Shown here in pieces: positions 1 through 12,818 of a stretch of 64,000 bases of DNA. The notes beneath the pieces are model-generated. The model did no database searches, was not told the origin of the DNA, and saw nothing but the letters and a program-made list of their open reading frames with translations. This stretch comes from Aselliscus stoliczkanus (Eukaryota; Chordata; Mammalia; Chiroptera; Hipposideridae), in the NCBI GenBank assembly GCA_033961575.1, contig CM066730.1, forward strand, positions 151,617,523 to 151,681,522. Reading direction: 5' to 3'. The translations under genes were made by a program, and so were the position numbers. Numbering within the stretch: the stretch's first letter is position 1; every line of letters starts with the position of its first letter.

Positions 1-1242
1 AGGCTTCTCCGGTTCGGGGAGAGACCCTCCGGCCGCACACCAAGCTCACTAGCCCAGAGTTGCTTTGCCAGGAAGAGGAGTTCTACGATAGCTGGCAGTA
101 GACATTAGTGAGGACTCTCTTTGCTCGGCTCAGTGAGGCTGAGGGTGGCTGGAGAACCAGTGGGGCCGGCACACGGGCTCACTCACCTGGTCCCTGGTGG
201 AGGGAGTAGCTGTGTGAGAAGGGCCCAGGAGCCTTCAGGGAGGGACTGAACTGAGTGCCTTTGGTGCAGAAGCTGGAGGTTTTGGGACCATTGTTCCCCT
301 GGTGTGGAGCTTGCACACAAGTAGTGTACAAGAGGGCGCCATTTTGTAGGGTTGGGCCCTCCCACAGAGGATCAGGTCCGGGACCACATTGGTGCAGTGA
401 AATTGGCACAGGAGTGCGTGTGTGCGTGCGTGTGCACGCATGCGGCCTTGGATTTCCACCCTCTGCCCTGCTTGTGCTGTGTTGCCAGGGAAACACCAGC
501 AGGTGCACTCCGGCTCCAACAGGCTGCTCACTGAGACTCAGGAGTGTGAGAACCACCTTGGATCCCCACCCTCCGCACTGCTTGTGCAGAGTTGCCAGGC
601 TGGGGATTGACTGTTGGGTTGCTCAGCCTGATCTGTGAGAGGCTGAGACTGGGAGTTTTCCTGAGAGTGTTGGACTGGGAGCTGTGTGCCTGTGTGATCC
701 CGTCAGGGCTTTCCTGATGAGTTTGTGTGGGCTGGTTGCTGGTGCAGAGTGCACGTTGCTCTGACTTGGTGGGTGCCACTGACCACATCCAGTGTGCCTT
801 GGGGGCCTGCCCCACCCACCTAGCGCTGTGTTGTCAGAGGCACCCTGAGCCCCTGATGCCTGGCGCCCAACTCCACAGGCCACAGAAAGTTTTTTGTAGC
901 AGCAGACAATCCACAACAACCTGTGAAGATTTTTGATAGTGAGCACGGTTCCAGAGCACACAGCAGCTAATTGCAGAAAGCTCATTGCAAGCCTGGGAGT
1001 GGGGCCAGCGCATAACACATAAGCCCTTCCCCCCAACAGCTGGTGCTGAGTTGCCCAGAGACTCTCTATTGCTGAACAAGTGATCTGCAGATTAAAGAGG
1101 ATGGAGAGCACCACCACCTTTTTTTTTTCCTCTTCTTCTTTTTGTTTCTTCTTCTGTTTTTCTTTTGTTCTTTTTTCTTCTTTTTTTTCTCATCTTTCTA
1201 GGTGATCTAATACATTGAAGCAATCACAAAACGACAGCCAGA
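1..1242 (+). promoter_or_regulatory. L1 5'UTR / internal promoter region
   Basis: GC-rich sequence preceding L1 ORF1, with internal near-repeats: the wording around 'ctgcttgtgc' and 'gttgccagg' recurs at about 468-490 and 579-601. It ends in a T/C-rich tract just before ORF1. In mammals this region carries the sense Pol II promoter. A YY1-like motif lies at 338-346. The exact transcription start cannot be placed because the 5' end may be cut by the window edge. Confidence 0.75.
338..346 (-). promoter_or_regulatory. YY1-like site in L1 5'UTR
   Basis: The sequence CGCCATTTT is the complement of an AAAATGGCG YY1-type core. YY1 is known to set the start position of human L1 transcription, though there the site is near +13 to +21. 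Here at least 337 bases precede it, so the same role is only an inference. Confidence 0.4.
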
Positions 1243-2093
1243 ATGAAAAAACAAAGAAACATGTCCCAAGTAAAAGATCAGAAGAAACCTCTAGAAATGG
1301 AACTAAATGAAACAGAGGTATCCAAACTTTCAGAGACAGAGTTTAGAACACTGATGATAAGAATGTTTAAGGAACTTAGCGAGGACATAAATAAGGATAG
1401 GGAAACCATAAAAAACAACCTGTTAGAACTAAAGAATACAATAACTGAAATAAAGAACACACTTGAAGGAATCACCAGTAGATCAGCTGAAGCAGAAGAT
1501 CAGATCACCGAATTAGAAGACAAAATAGCAGAAATCACCCAGTTGAAACAACAAAAAGAAAAAAGAATGAAAATAGTTTGGGACAACATGAATTACAACA
1601 ACAGTTGAATCATAGGAATACCAGAAGGAGAAAAGAAGAAGCAAGGGATTGAGAATGTATTTGAAGAAATAATGACTGAAAACTTCCCTACCCTGGTGAA
1701 GGAAATCGACATACAACCCAGGAAGTGCAGAGAGTTCCAAACAAGCTGAACCCAAACAGGCCCACACCAAGACACATCATAGTTAAAATGGCAAAAGTTA
1801 AAGACAAAGACAGAATCCTAAAAGTAGCAAGAGAAAGATAGCAGGTTACACACAAAGGAACTCCTATAAGACCGACAGCTGACTTTTCTACAGAAACTCT
1901 GCAAGCCAGAAAGGAGTGGCAGGAAATATTCAAAGTGACACAAAATAAAGGTCTACAACCAAGATTGCTCTTCCCAGCACGGCTATCACTTAAAATTGAA
2001 GGAGAAATAAAGAGCTTCTTAGAAAAGAATAAGCTTAAATAATTCATTACCACCAAGCCAGCATTGCAGGAAATGTTAAAAGGGCTTTGTTAA
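1243..2093 (+). pseudogene. L1 ORF1 (RNA-binding chaperone), broken
   Basis: The first 121 codons are open (1243-1608) and rich in Lys, Glu, Leu and Asn with heptad-like spacing, as expected for the coiled coil that trimerises L1 ORF1p. A TGA at 1606-1608 breaks the frame. The homologous sequence then continues through the RRM-like and C-terminal parts to a TAA at 2091-2093, preceded by codons reading LQEMLKGLC. The total length of 851 bases is not a multiple of three, so at least one frameshift is present as well as the stop. In live elements ORF1p binds L1 RNA in the cytoplasm and assists target-primed reverse transcription. This copy should make at best a coiled-coil fragment. Confidence 0.88.
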
Positions 2094-5000
2094 ACAGAAG
2101 AAAGGGGGAAAACAAGCTAACCCAGGATGACAAGAAATGCAAATAACAAAATGGCAATATATATGCACCTATCAATAATCACTTTAAATGTGAATGGGCT
2201 AAATGCTCCAATCAAAAGACATAGAATGGCTGAGTGGATTAAAAAAAACAGGACCCATGCATATGCTGTCTACAAGAGACTCATCTCAGATCAAAAGACA
2301 CACACAGACTGAAAGTAAAGGGATGGAATAAGATCTTTCATGCAAATGGAAATGAGAAAAAAGCTGAAGTAGCAATACTTATTTCAGACAAAATAGACTT
2401 TAAAATGAAGACTAAATTAATACAAAGAAGTGCACTATGTAATAATAAAGAGATAGATTCAACAAGAGGACATAACCCTACTAAACCTCTATGTACCCAG
2501 CATAGGACCTCCTAAATATATAAAACAGATTTTGACAGACATAAAGACAGAGATAAACAGTAACACTATCATAGTGGGGACTTCAACACCCCTTTGTCAC
2601 CAATAGACAGATTATCCAGACAGAAAATCAACACGGATACAGTGGCCTTAAATGACACTTTAGACCAGCTGGATTTAATTGATATTTTTAGAGCATTTCA
2701 CCCCAAAGCAACAGAATATACATTCTTCTCAATTGCACATGGAACATTTCCAAGATAGACCACATGTTAGGCCACAAAACAAGTCTCAACAAATTTAAGA
2801 AGATTGAAATCATATCAAGTGTCTTTTCTGACCACAATGCTATGAAACTAAAATCAATTATGAGAAGAGATCTGGAAAACACACAAAAACATGGAGGCTG
2901 AATATTAAATTGTGAGTGGGTCAAAAATGAGATCAAGGAAGAAATCAAGATACCTCAAGACAAACGAAAATGAAAACACCATGACCCAAAATCTCTGGGA
3001 TGCAGCGAAAGCAGTCCTAAGAGGGAAGTTCATAGCAGTGCAGGCCTACCTAAAGAAGGAAGAAAAATTTCAAATCAACAGACTATCTTTACACCTAAGG
3101 GAACTGGAAAAAGAACAGCAAAACAAGCCCAAAGGGAGTACAAGGAAGGAAATAATAAAGACCAGAGCAGAAATCAATGAAATAGAGACCAAAAAAATAC
3201 AAAAGATCAATGAAACCAAGAGTTGGCTTTTTGAAAAGATAAACAAAATCGACAAACCCTTAGCCAGACTCACCAAGAAAAAGAGAGAGGACCCAAATTA
3301 ATAAAATCAGAAATGAAAGAGAAGTGACAACAGGTACCACAGAAATACAGAAAATTTTAAGAAAATACTATGAGCAACTATATACCAACAAATTTAACAA
3401 TCTGGAAGAAATGGATAAATTTCTAGAAGCATACAATCTACCAAGTCTGAGCCAAAAAGAAACAGAAACTCTGAACAGACTGATTACTACCAAAGAAATT
3501 GAATCAGTTATCAACAAACTTCCAACAAACAGAAGTCCTGGACCAGATGACATCACAAGTGAATTTTACAAAATATTCAAAAAAGAATTAATACCTATTC
3601 TCCTCAAACTATTCAAAAAAATACAGAAGAAAGGAAGGCTCCCAAACAAAAAAGGAAAACTACAGGCTGATATCCTTAATGAACATAGATGCAAAAATTC
3701 TCAACAAAATACTAGCAAACCAAATTCTGCATCACATTAAAAAGATCATACACCATGGTCAAGTGGGATTCATTCCTGGTATGCAAGGTTGGTTCAATAT
3801 CTGCAAATCAATTAATGTAATACATCACATTAACAAAATGAAAAATAAAAATCATATGATCATATCAATAGATGCAGAAAAAGCATTTGACAAAATCCAG
3901 CAGCCATTTATGATAAAAAAAACTCTTAGCAAAGTGGGAATAGTGGGATCATATCTCAACATAATAAAGGCCATATATAAGCCCACAGCAAACATCATAC
4001 TCAATGGGGAAAAGCTAAAAGCTTTCCCCTTAAGATCAGGAACAAGACAAGTCTTCCCACTTTCACCACTTCTATTTAACATAGTTCTGGAAGTTCTAGC
4101 CACGGCAATCAGACAAGAAAATGAAACAAAAGGCATCCAAATTGGAAAGGAGGAAGTAAAATTGTCATTATATGCAGATGACATGATACTATATTGTGAG
4201 AATCCCAAAGACGCCACCAAAAAAACTGTTAGAACTGATAAATGAATTTGGTAAGGTAGCAGGATACAAAATTAATATTCATAAATCAGTTGCATTTGTA
4301 TATACCAATAATAAATGATCAGAAGAAGAAATCAAGAAATCAATCCCTTTTACAATTGCTTCAAAAACGATAAAATATCTAGGAATAAATTTAACTAAAG
4401 AAGTAAAAGACCTGTACTCAGAACATTATGAGACACTGAAGAGAGAAATCAAAGAAGATACAAATAAATGGAAATACGTACCATGTTCATGGATAGGAAG
4501 AATTAATATAGTTAAAATGCCAATACTACCTAAGACAATATATAGATTCAATGCAATTCCAATCAAACTACCAAGGATATTTTTCTCAGAAATAGAACAT
4601 ATAATCCTAAATTTTATATGGAACCACAAAAGACCCTGAATAGCCAATGAAATCTTGAGAAATAAGAACAAAGTGGGAGGCATCACACTACCTGACATCA
4701 AAACATACTACAAGGCTACAGTAATCAAAATAGTATGGTACTGGCATAAAAACAGACACATAGACCAATGAAACAGAATAGAGAGCCCAGGAATAAACCC
4801 ATCATATACGGTCATTTAATCTATGACAATGAAAGCAAGAATTTACATTGGAGTAAAGGTAGTCTATTTAATAAATGGTGCTGGGAAAATTGGACTGACA
4901 CATGCAAAAAAATGAAAATGGACCACATACTTACACGATATATGAGAACAAACTCAAAATGGATTAAAGACTTAAATGTAAGACCTGAAACCATAAAACT

Positions 5001-5264
5001 CCTAGAAGAAAACACAGGGAGTAAATTTGCAGACATTACCCTGAGTAATATTTTTACTGGTATATCCCCTCAGGCAAGGGAAATAAAAGAAAAAATGAAC
5101 ATATCAAACTTAAAAGTTTTTTCACAGCAAAGGAAATCATCAATAAAACAATAAGGCAGCCTACTGAATGGGAGAAGATATTTGCCAACAATATATCTGA
5201 TAAAGGGTTAATATCCAAATTTATAAAACACTCATGAAATTCAATACCAAAAAAACAAACAACA

Positions 5265-5688
5265 CAGGCTGGCTGAGTGACTCATTCATTAAGAGCTGGT
5301 TTTGGGATGCCAGCAGCCCCGGTTCGGATCCCACATATGAGGTCCAGTGACACTGCCCTCTACAGCTAACAACAGCTCCACCTGGAGCTGGGCTGTATGA
5401 GCCCCAGCGATGGTGTAGGCTGCAGCCCTGCTGCAGTGGGCTGCCATAGGCTACGGAGAGTGGCCCACAGTCAGCGTGAGGGGCCGGCAGCCAGCATGAG
5501 CTGCCAATAGCCGCAGTGTGCGACCATCCAGAGGCCTGAGCCTGATCTGCCTCATCCAGGAAGAGTGCAATGATGATACCAACATGGGCCAGTGAAGCAA
5601 CGTCCTCCACAACTAGACTGAAGAACAAAAGGATAGCAACTTGTCTGTTCCCCTCCCCCAATTCCCCAATAAAATCTTTAAAAAAAAC
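5265..5688 (+). mobile_element. Long-form tRNA-headed SINE inside L1
   Basis: The tRNA-like head (GGCTGGCTGAGTGACTCATT...) is followed by the long SINE body and ends AATAAAATCTTT plus A-tail. The flanking AAACAAACAAC, present at both ends (about 5253-5263 and 5689-5699), is the target-site duplication. It interrupts L1 ORF2. Confidence 0.9.
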
Positions 5689-5756
5689 AAACAAACAACC
5701 CAATTTAAAAATGGGCAGAGGATATGAAGAGGCATTTCTCTAAAGAGGACATACAG

Positions 5757-5876
5757 GGCCTGCCGAGTGGCGCGGCGGTTAAGCGCTGGCTTGGGAAGCC
5801 AGCGGCCCCAGTTTGGTCCCACATGTGAGGGCCAGTGACACTGCCCTCAAAAAAAAAAAAAAAAGAAGTCAATATT
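5757..5876 (+). mobile_element. Short-form SINE inside L1
   Basis: A head-only copy of the same SINE ending at CTGCCCTC followed directly by an A-tail, then a few unexplained bases. The 16-bp duplication TAAAGAGGACATACAG lies at 5741-5756 and 5877-5892. Confidence 0.92.
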
Positions 5877-6458
5877 TAAAGAGGACATACAGATGGGCAA
5901 CAGGCATATGAAAAAATGTTCAACCTCACTAATCATCAGAGAAATGCAAATAAAAAGCACAGTGAGATACCACCTCACTCTGGTCAGAATGGCTATCGTC
6001 AATAAACCAACAAACAAGTGCTGGCAAGGTTGTGGAGAAAAGGGAACCCTGGTGCACTGTTGGTGGAACTGCAGATTGGTGCAGCCATATGGAAATCAGT
6101 ATGGAGGTATCTCAAAAAACTGGAAATGGAACTACCATATGACCCAGCAATTCCACTCTTGGGTATCTACCCAGAAGAATCCAAGACACTAATTTGAAAA
6201 AATATATGCACTGCTATGTTTATTGCAGCACTATTTACACTAGCCAAGACTTGGAAACAACCAAAATGCCCATCAGTAGATGACTGGATTAAGAAACTGT
6301 GGTATATTTATACAATGGAGTATCACTCTGCTAAAAAGAAAAATGAAATCATACCATTTGCAACGATATGGATGGACCTAGAGACTATTATGGTAAGTGA
6401 AATAAGTCAGTCAGAGAAAGACAAATACCATATGATCTCACTTAGATGGGGAATCTGA

Positions 6459-6955
6459 AAAACTGAATGAATGAGCAAAGTAAACAGAAACAGACTCATA
6501 CATATAGAGGAAAAACTGAGGGTTGCTAGTTGGGAAGGGAGTGGGAATGAGGAAAAAAGGGAAGGGATTAGACAGCATAAATAGGTAACTACAATATTGC
6601 CACAGGGATATGAAAGACAGTTTGGGTAATATAATAATGTTGTAAATATTTTGTGGGGTATCAGATGGTCACATGTCTTGTTAGGGAGACCACTTCATGG
6701 ATGGAGTAGAGGCTTGATCACTGCACTGTACACCTGAAGCTGATGTTGTATAATATTGTATGCCACTATAATTGAATATATAAATATGGGATGTGGAGTA
6801 CACTGTGGAAGGGAGTCAACAGAATTATAATAGATATGTATGATATGGGGGGGAGTGGGGTGGCGAATTGGGGGAGGGGAGTCATAACTTTGAGGGGTAA
6901 AAAGTATAACTATTGCACTGTGTTGTATACCTGAAACTAATTTTCAAAAAAAAAA
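6459..6955 (+). other. L1 3'UTR with G-rich tract
   Basis: About 490 bases between the ORF2 stop and the A-tail, with a G-rich polypurine stretch at about 6846-6882. The same tract recurs at equivalent places in the other L1 3' ends (7988-8022, 14783-14822 and 42032-42070). Confidence 0.75.
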
Positions 6956-7097
6956 CACGTTGCTTTCACAATAAAAGAATTTTTAAAAAAAGATAATTGC
7001 AAAAATTACAAATACTTATAAACTTGACAACTAAATGAAATAGACAAATGTCTTAAAAGACACACATAACCAAAACTGTCACAAGAATAACTAAAAG

Positions 7098-8100
7098 CCA
7101 TTCTCACTCCTGTCAGAATGGCTATCATCAATAAATCAACAAACAACAAGTGCTGACGGGGTTGTGGGGAAAAGGGGACCCTGCTGCACTGTTGGTGGGA
7201 TTGTAGATTGGTGCAGCTACTATGGAAGTCAGTATGGAGGTATCTCAAAAAACTGGAAATGGAACTATCTTTTGACCCAGCAATTCCACTCCTAGGCATT
7301 TATCCTGAAAAATCCAAAACACTAATTCATAAAAATATATGCACCCCTATGTTCATTGCAGCGCTATTTACAATAGCCAAGACTTGGAAACAATCAAAAT
7401 GCCCATTGGTAGATGACTGGATTAAGAAACTGTGATACATTTACACAATGGAATATTACGCAGCTATAGAGAAGAAAGAAATCGTACCATTTGCAACGAT
7501 ATGGATGGACCTAGAGAACATTATATTAAGTGAAATAAGTCAGTCAGAGAAAGACAAATACCATATGATCTCACTTACATGTGGAATCTAAAGAACTGAA
7601 TAAATGAGCAATGTAAACAGAAATAGTCTTAGAGACACAAAGATAAAACTGATGAGGGCTAGATGGGATGGGGATGGGAGAAGGGGAAGGAACGAGGCAA
7701 CATAAACTGATAACTACAATACTACTGCAGAGACAGAAGAGACAGTTTAGGGAATATAATCAATAAGATTGTAAATATTTTTTTTAGGGGAACAGACAGA
7801 TGCATGTCCTTTTAGGGAGACCACATCATGAACGGTGTAGTGGCCTTACCACTGCACTGTACATCTGAAGCTGCCGCTGAACAATATTATATGTCAACTA
7901 TAATTTAACACATATATAGTCATGGGATGTGGAATATAGTGTGGGGATGGAGTCAATGGAATTGTAATAGATATGTATGATATCGTGTGTGGGGGAGCAG
8001 GGGAGGGGGAAGGGAGAGTCACTTTGTAAGGGGTGAAAAAATAAGTATTGCATTGTTTTGTACATCTGTAACTAATAATAATAAAAATATTAATAATAAA
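7098..8100 (+). mobile_element. 5'-truncated L1 3' end
   Basis: Last part of ORF2 plus the 3'UTR and an A-rich tail. The perfect 15-bp target-site duplication AAGAATAACTAAAAG lies at 7083-7097 and 8101-8115. Copy B (about 27190) holds the unfilled site, so it inserted after the duplication. Confidence 0.95.
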
Positions 8101-8264
8101 AAGAATAACTAAAAGTCAAGACTCCACTATTTTTTAAAAAATTGAATTGATAATTTGAAAGTTTCCTGGCCCAGATAAATGTAATCTAGCCTGTATAAAA
8201 CTCCAGGCCTAGATACTATATAGCTCCCTGGTGAAAACTTTCACCATTAAAAAAAAAAGGAATA

Positions 8265-8690
8265 AGGGCCGGTGCAGTGGCTCATTGGTTAAGAGCTGGC
8301 TTGGGACGCCAGGGGCCCCTCTTTGGATCCCACATATGAGGGCCAGTGACAATGCCCTCTACAGCTAACAACATCTCCACCTGGAGCTGGGCTGTATGAG
8401 CCCCAGCAGTGTAGGCTGCAGCCCTTGCTGCAGTGGGCTGCCGCCATAGGCTACAGAGAGTGGCTGGCAGCCAGTGCGAGCTGCCAACAGCCGTGTGAGC
8501 AACCATACAGAGGCCAGCAACCGATCTGCCTCATTCGGGAAGAGCGCAATGATAATACCAACATGGACCAGTGAAGCAATGTCCTCTGCAACTAGACTGA
8601 AGAACAGAGACAGTAACTTGTCTGTTCCCCTCCCCAGTTCTCCAACGCTGTTCCCCTCCCCCAATTCCCCAATAAAATCTTTTTTTAAAA
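8265..8690 (+). mobile_element. Long-form SINE in copy A
   Basis: Head GGGCCGGTGCAGTGGCTCATTGG, long body and AATAAAATCTTT end. Flanked by an A-run followed by GGAAT on both sides (8251-8263 and 8687-8699). The site is empty in copy B near 27445-27455. Confidence 0.92.
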
Positions 8691-10765
8691 AAAAGGAATG
8701 TACCAATCATAACAAACTTTTCCAAAGCTAAAAACAGAGTTAAATTTTGCTAATCCATTTTATGACCAGCATAAACTCAATACCAAACAATAATAAAGAC
8801 AAGAAGGAAAACTTATAAATGAATCCCTCTCATGAGCATTGTTGCAAAACTCCTAAACAATATGTTAACAAATTGAATTCAGCAACATAAGAAGGAAAAT
8901 ACATCACAATCAAATCGTGTTTATGACAATACTTCAACCTTAGTTTGGCAATTGATATGCTAACAATGTAATTCATCTTATTAATAGAAGTAAGGGAGAA
9001 AAAGTTTATGATTTAATCAATAGATAAAGAAAGAGCATTGGTAAAAGTCGACAACCAATTATTAAGATTAGAATAAACCCCTTAGCAAACTAGGAGCCGA
9101 AGGGAACCTTCTTAATGTGATAAATATTATCTCCCATAAAAGAAGCAACCTACTACAAATGTCATCCTGAATACTGCAATATTGATAACTTATCCCTAAC
9201 AATGGAAGTGCAACAAAAATGTTCACCATTACCATATCTATTAACCATTGTATTGGTTGTCCTAACCAGTAAAATAAGTCAAGGAAAGAAATAAAAGCCC
9301 AAAGGACTGGAAAAAAAAACAAAAAATAACTGTCATTATCTGCAGAGTACATGATTGTAAGGACGAAAATCTGAAAGAACTCAAAGATAAGCTGAAATTA
9401 ATAAACAAATACCCAAAAATCCCATGGATTTCTTTACACCAGCATTTAGAAAATAATTCACAAGAACATTTTTTAAAATTGAATATGTGTTATTAAATCT
9501 AATGAAATATCTGTAGAAAAACATTATTCAGAGAAATTAAGGAAGACCTAAGTAAATGGAGGAATATGGCACGTTCATGGGTTGGACAATTCAACATTAT
9601 AAAGATGTAAATTTGATTTACACATTCAATGCTATCCCAGTCAAAACCTTAGCAGTTTTTTTTTCTATATAACACCCAAGTTATAAAATTTATATGGAAA
9701 GTTTGAAGAATCTTGAAAAAAACAAAGCTGAAAGACATCAGAAATTAAGACTTACGATAAAGTTATAATAATTAAGTGAATATGAAATCAGCAGAAGAAT
9801 ACACAAATAGATCAATCAAATAAATGAAGTCCAGAGCAGACCCATGAACACACAATCACCTGCTTTATGACAAAATTGATCCTATAATGCAATGGGGGGG
9901 GGGAAGGATGATCTTTTGAATAAATTCTGCTTGATCATATGAATATTCACACAGAAAAAACATATTTTAATCCTACTTCTCACATGGTACACAAAAATCA
10001 ATGTCAGATGTAGATTTAAATGGTAAAGGTAAAGCAATACATTTCTGAGAATCAAACACACAAAAATATCTACATCACCTTGGTGTAGGTAAGTGGAGAA
10101 TTCTTAAGCCAGACACAAAAAGCACTAACCATAGAGAAAATAATGACAAACCAAATTACATTAAAATGAAGAACTTAAAAATTTAGGTAAAATGTATAAC
10201 TATTACACTGTGTTGTACACCTGAAACTAATTAAAAATAAAATAAAATTAAATTTAAAAAATAATTTGTATCTGAAGTAAATGCAGAATTCCTACAACTT
10301 AACAAAAACGAAAGGCTACTTAAAGGGTCAATGGGCAAAAGATTTTAAGACACCTCACCAAACAGGTTATCTAAATAGCCATTAATCAAGTGAAACAGTG
10401 CTCAATATCATTAGACATTCAGGAATTACAAACTAAGGCCCAATGTAATGCCACTGCATACTCACAGAACGGCTATAATTTAATGGAAGAGTAAATTTAT
10501 ACTGTCCCTTTGGAAAATGTTTGGGGCTATATCTTAAAATTGCACATATGTATACCACATTAACCAGCAATTCTATTCCTAACTATATCTATAACTATAA
10601 TATATCTATATCTATATCATTTATCTATACATATATACATATATCCACACATGTACATGGGTATATTTTCAAGACATGTACAAAAATGTTCAAAACACAA
10701 GTCAAAATAGCAGCAAATAAGGAACTACCCAAGTTTCAATCAACACCATAACATAAAAATGCTGT

Positions 10766-11009
10766 GAAGTGTTCATATAGAGGTTGCCTGGGTGAGGGTA
10801 GAGACTCAAAAAAGACTTCAAGCCACTCTCAGTCTTCACTATCCCTGTGCCCACCCCCTCACCTGACCAATCTAGCACCTCCATATCCCTCAGAGCTATC
10901 CCTTCTTTTGCCCTGAATCAGAAGCCCATGATTTCTCATCTGCATTCATGCACCAGCTCCTCTGAGTCTCCCAGCCTCTGGACTTTTCTCTTTCAGTGCA
11001 TTCTCCATA
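10766..11009. other. Duplicated unique sequence, no feature seen
   Basis: Low-repeat sequence shared with copy B from about 29620. No convincing gene, RNA or repeat was recognised. Confidence 0.4.
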
Positions 11010-11470
11010 TGGACTACTGCATATGGTTGTTCAAAATACAACACTGGTTCTGTCTGTCCCCTGCTTAATGCCCTATAAAAGTCCCCAAGGCCCTATCACT
11101 GTAGACAGATACACAGAGCCCTTTCTAAATGATCTGTGCCCTGCAGACTTTTACAGCCTCAGCACACACTCTCTCACCCATCCTACCTCTTCCCATACAA
11201 GTATAACATCCACACAGGTGTGCCCAGTGTCCTGTATGTCTCTACCTCTGACTCACCTTCAGGCCCTTGCCTCGCTCTAACACGTGAAAGAGTGCCGACA
11301 GCTGCATCCCCACTGCCCACACACACTCTGTAGCATGTCCAACCCTTAGTCCCACAACTGAAAATCAGCTCGGATGTCATTCCACCAGGAAGCCTTCCCT
11401 GATTATCCCACCATCTCCCTCTCCCAAACCTCTATTTCTCACAGCCCCCTGTGCTTACTGACAAGTTATA
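11010..11470 (+). mobile_element. L2-type LINE 3' remnant (copy A)
   Basis: Contains L2 3'-end text such as 'cttcaggcccttgcctcgc' and 'caccaggaagccttccctgatta'. Old and diverged. The counterpart is 29860-30310. Confidence 0.65.
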
Positions 11471-12661
11471 ACCCTAGCAATCTTAAAGGGTTCTCATACA
11501 AAGTTTCAGATCTAATATCTTGGGGAACACTTCTCCCTATTCTGTTACCTTAATTTTTGCTAACTCAGTTGGAACATCTATAATAAAGTATGGCTATATG
11601 GGTGAGTTTATAACCTCCCTTTCAATAATAATAATAACAATAGCTAATATTTAATGAGGAATTTCTGAGTGACAAGCATTACCACACTAATTTATAATAC
11701 TATCTCCCCTCATAACAACTCAGGGAGTCAGTACAACTACAGTACAAAACTAAGGCACATAGAGAATAAGGCATTAGTTCCAATAGCCATGGTTGGTGAG
11801 GTGAGCCTGAAGTTTGAACTGAGGCAGTCTGCTTTCAGAGCCAGCTCTGAATCATTATCTTTGCCTGCTTCCAGCAAACAAGCTTTAAGTGGGAAGGGTG
11901 TAGAATCCAAACTTCCCCATCTGCACATAAACTGGAGCTTATTGAGATTGGCACAAAATACTATAAAACCATGGCCTATGAGTTATGGCCAGTGGACAAG
12001 ACAAGATCAGAACCCGCCTAGTACAAGGGCTAAAGGGGCAGCCACAAACTATTCTCATCACCAGGTTTCCTCCATCTGCTCCCATCACTTGGATGTGGGA
12101 GACATGGGGTTGTGTTAGAAGCAGAAGAAATTAATGGAAGGAGACTAGGAAATTACTGCCATCCTAGAGCTTAGTAAATCTTTGTACAAGTCTCCTTCTG
12201 AGTCAAACTTGATTTCCATGGTATAGGGGACATCATTTAGTTTAAATAAAATTGTCATCGAAGACTGTCTGTCCAGCATTCTCTGTCTTATTGACAAAGT
12301 CTCAGCCTCTAGAGAACATGGGGAGTGGGTCCTAATCATAGTGATCCCGTCATTCTTAAGGTTAATCCCAGGGCAACCATCATTGTCCTCTCATGGAGAT
12401 CCATAAACACAGGATATTGTACTATTCACTTCTCTGTTCCTAGCACCTAGAGCATGGCTTCCCACAGAGGAACTATCAATAAATATTTATTATATGAATG
12501 AAAGAAGGAGGTCTAGGAAGAAGGAAGGAATGGGAGGGCTTTGAGCTATGGGAGTGAGGAAAGAACATTGAATAATGATGGAAGGGGGCTAGAGGAATAC
12601 AGGGCTACAGCCATAGAAAGGACCCAGGTGACCTGGCTATTTCTCACCTCTGGCCCCACAG
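11471..12661. other. Duplicated sequence, mostly unassigned
   Basis: Shared with copy B at about 30311-31491. It contains an AATAAT-rich spot near 11624-11640 and MIR-like wording near 11660-11840. Short open frames here are not supported by any recognised domain. Confidence 0.4.
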
Positions 12662-12818
12662 ATGCCTGAATCCTGTCCACAGCCCCAAGCCCAGCAACCA
12701 TCACCTCCCTCAGGTATCCACAGAAACACGTCACGGAGAGGCTGTCACTTGCTCTGAAGTGAAAGAGACTGAACAGGAAGACCCCTGGGCAACTGAGTCC
12801 AGCAAACCAGCATTCCAG
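12662..12818 (+). pseudogene. Candidate exon 1, copy A (unrecognised)
   Basis: A 157-base interval bounded by an acceptor with a good polypyrimidine tract (ttctcacctctggccccacag, ending at 12661) and a donor CAG|GTAATC at 12819. Read from the second base it gives 52 open codons, rich in Ser, Pro, Glu and His, with no recognisable domain. Copy B (31492-31648) keeps the same length, frame and both splice signals. It differs by 12 substitutions, most of which would change the amino acid. That pattern does not show purifying selection. The frame joins in phase 0 to the candidate exon at 13040. I cannot name a gene. It may be a relic exon, a non-coding RNA exon or coincidence. Confidence 0.25.

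Larger units (their letters stand above)
2127..6458 (+). pseudogene. L1 ORF2 (endonuclease/reverse transcriptase), broken
   Basis: ORF2 starts at ATG 2127. The text TLNVNGLNAPIKRH near the start is the opening of the APE-type endonuclease domain. A shift or stop ends the first open piece at 2312. Later open pieces lie at 2912-3301, 3324-3740, 3679-4245 and 4768-5154. The reverse-transcriptase catalytic block is visible as YADDM, with its codons beginning at 4171. The C-terminal region reads MEYHSAKKKNEIIPFATIWMDL and ends near DKYHMISLRWGI before the stop at 6456-6458. Two SINEs interrupt the C-terminal third. Multiple lesions plus insertions make this a dead copy. Overlapping open pieces in different frames are frameshift evidence, not separate genes. 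Confidence 0.9.
1..6955 (+). mobile_element. Near full-length LINE-1 (L1), inactive, with two SINE insertions
   Basis: An L1 retrotransposon in sense orientation. It shows a GC-rich 5'UTR (1-1242), a pyrimidine-rich tract (about 1115-1200), an ORF1 remnant, an ORF2 remnant with endonuclease, reverse transcriptase and C-terminal parts, and a 3'UTR ending in an A-tail at about 6946-6955. The left end may lie outside the window, so its target-site duplication cannot be checked. Both ORFs carry stops and frameshifts, so it cannot move autonomously. Two SINEs (5265-5688 and 5757-5876) sit inside ORF2 with their own duplications, so the L1 is older than they are. Its 3' end closely matches the fragments at 7098-8100, 13690-14926 and 39392-42150, so all four belong to one or a few related young subfamilies. 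Confidence 0.93.
6990..10765 (+). mobile_element. Ancient L1 ORF2 remnant (copy A), interrupted
   Basis: Highly diverged L1 ORF2 3'-half text, for example 'ccaggcctagata', 'ggaaagaaataaaag' and 'acccagcaattctattcct'. It has no long open frame. Interrupted by the L1 at 7098-8100 and the SINE at about 8265-8690. Its counterpart in copy B is 27093 to about 29620. Confidence 0.8.
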
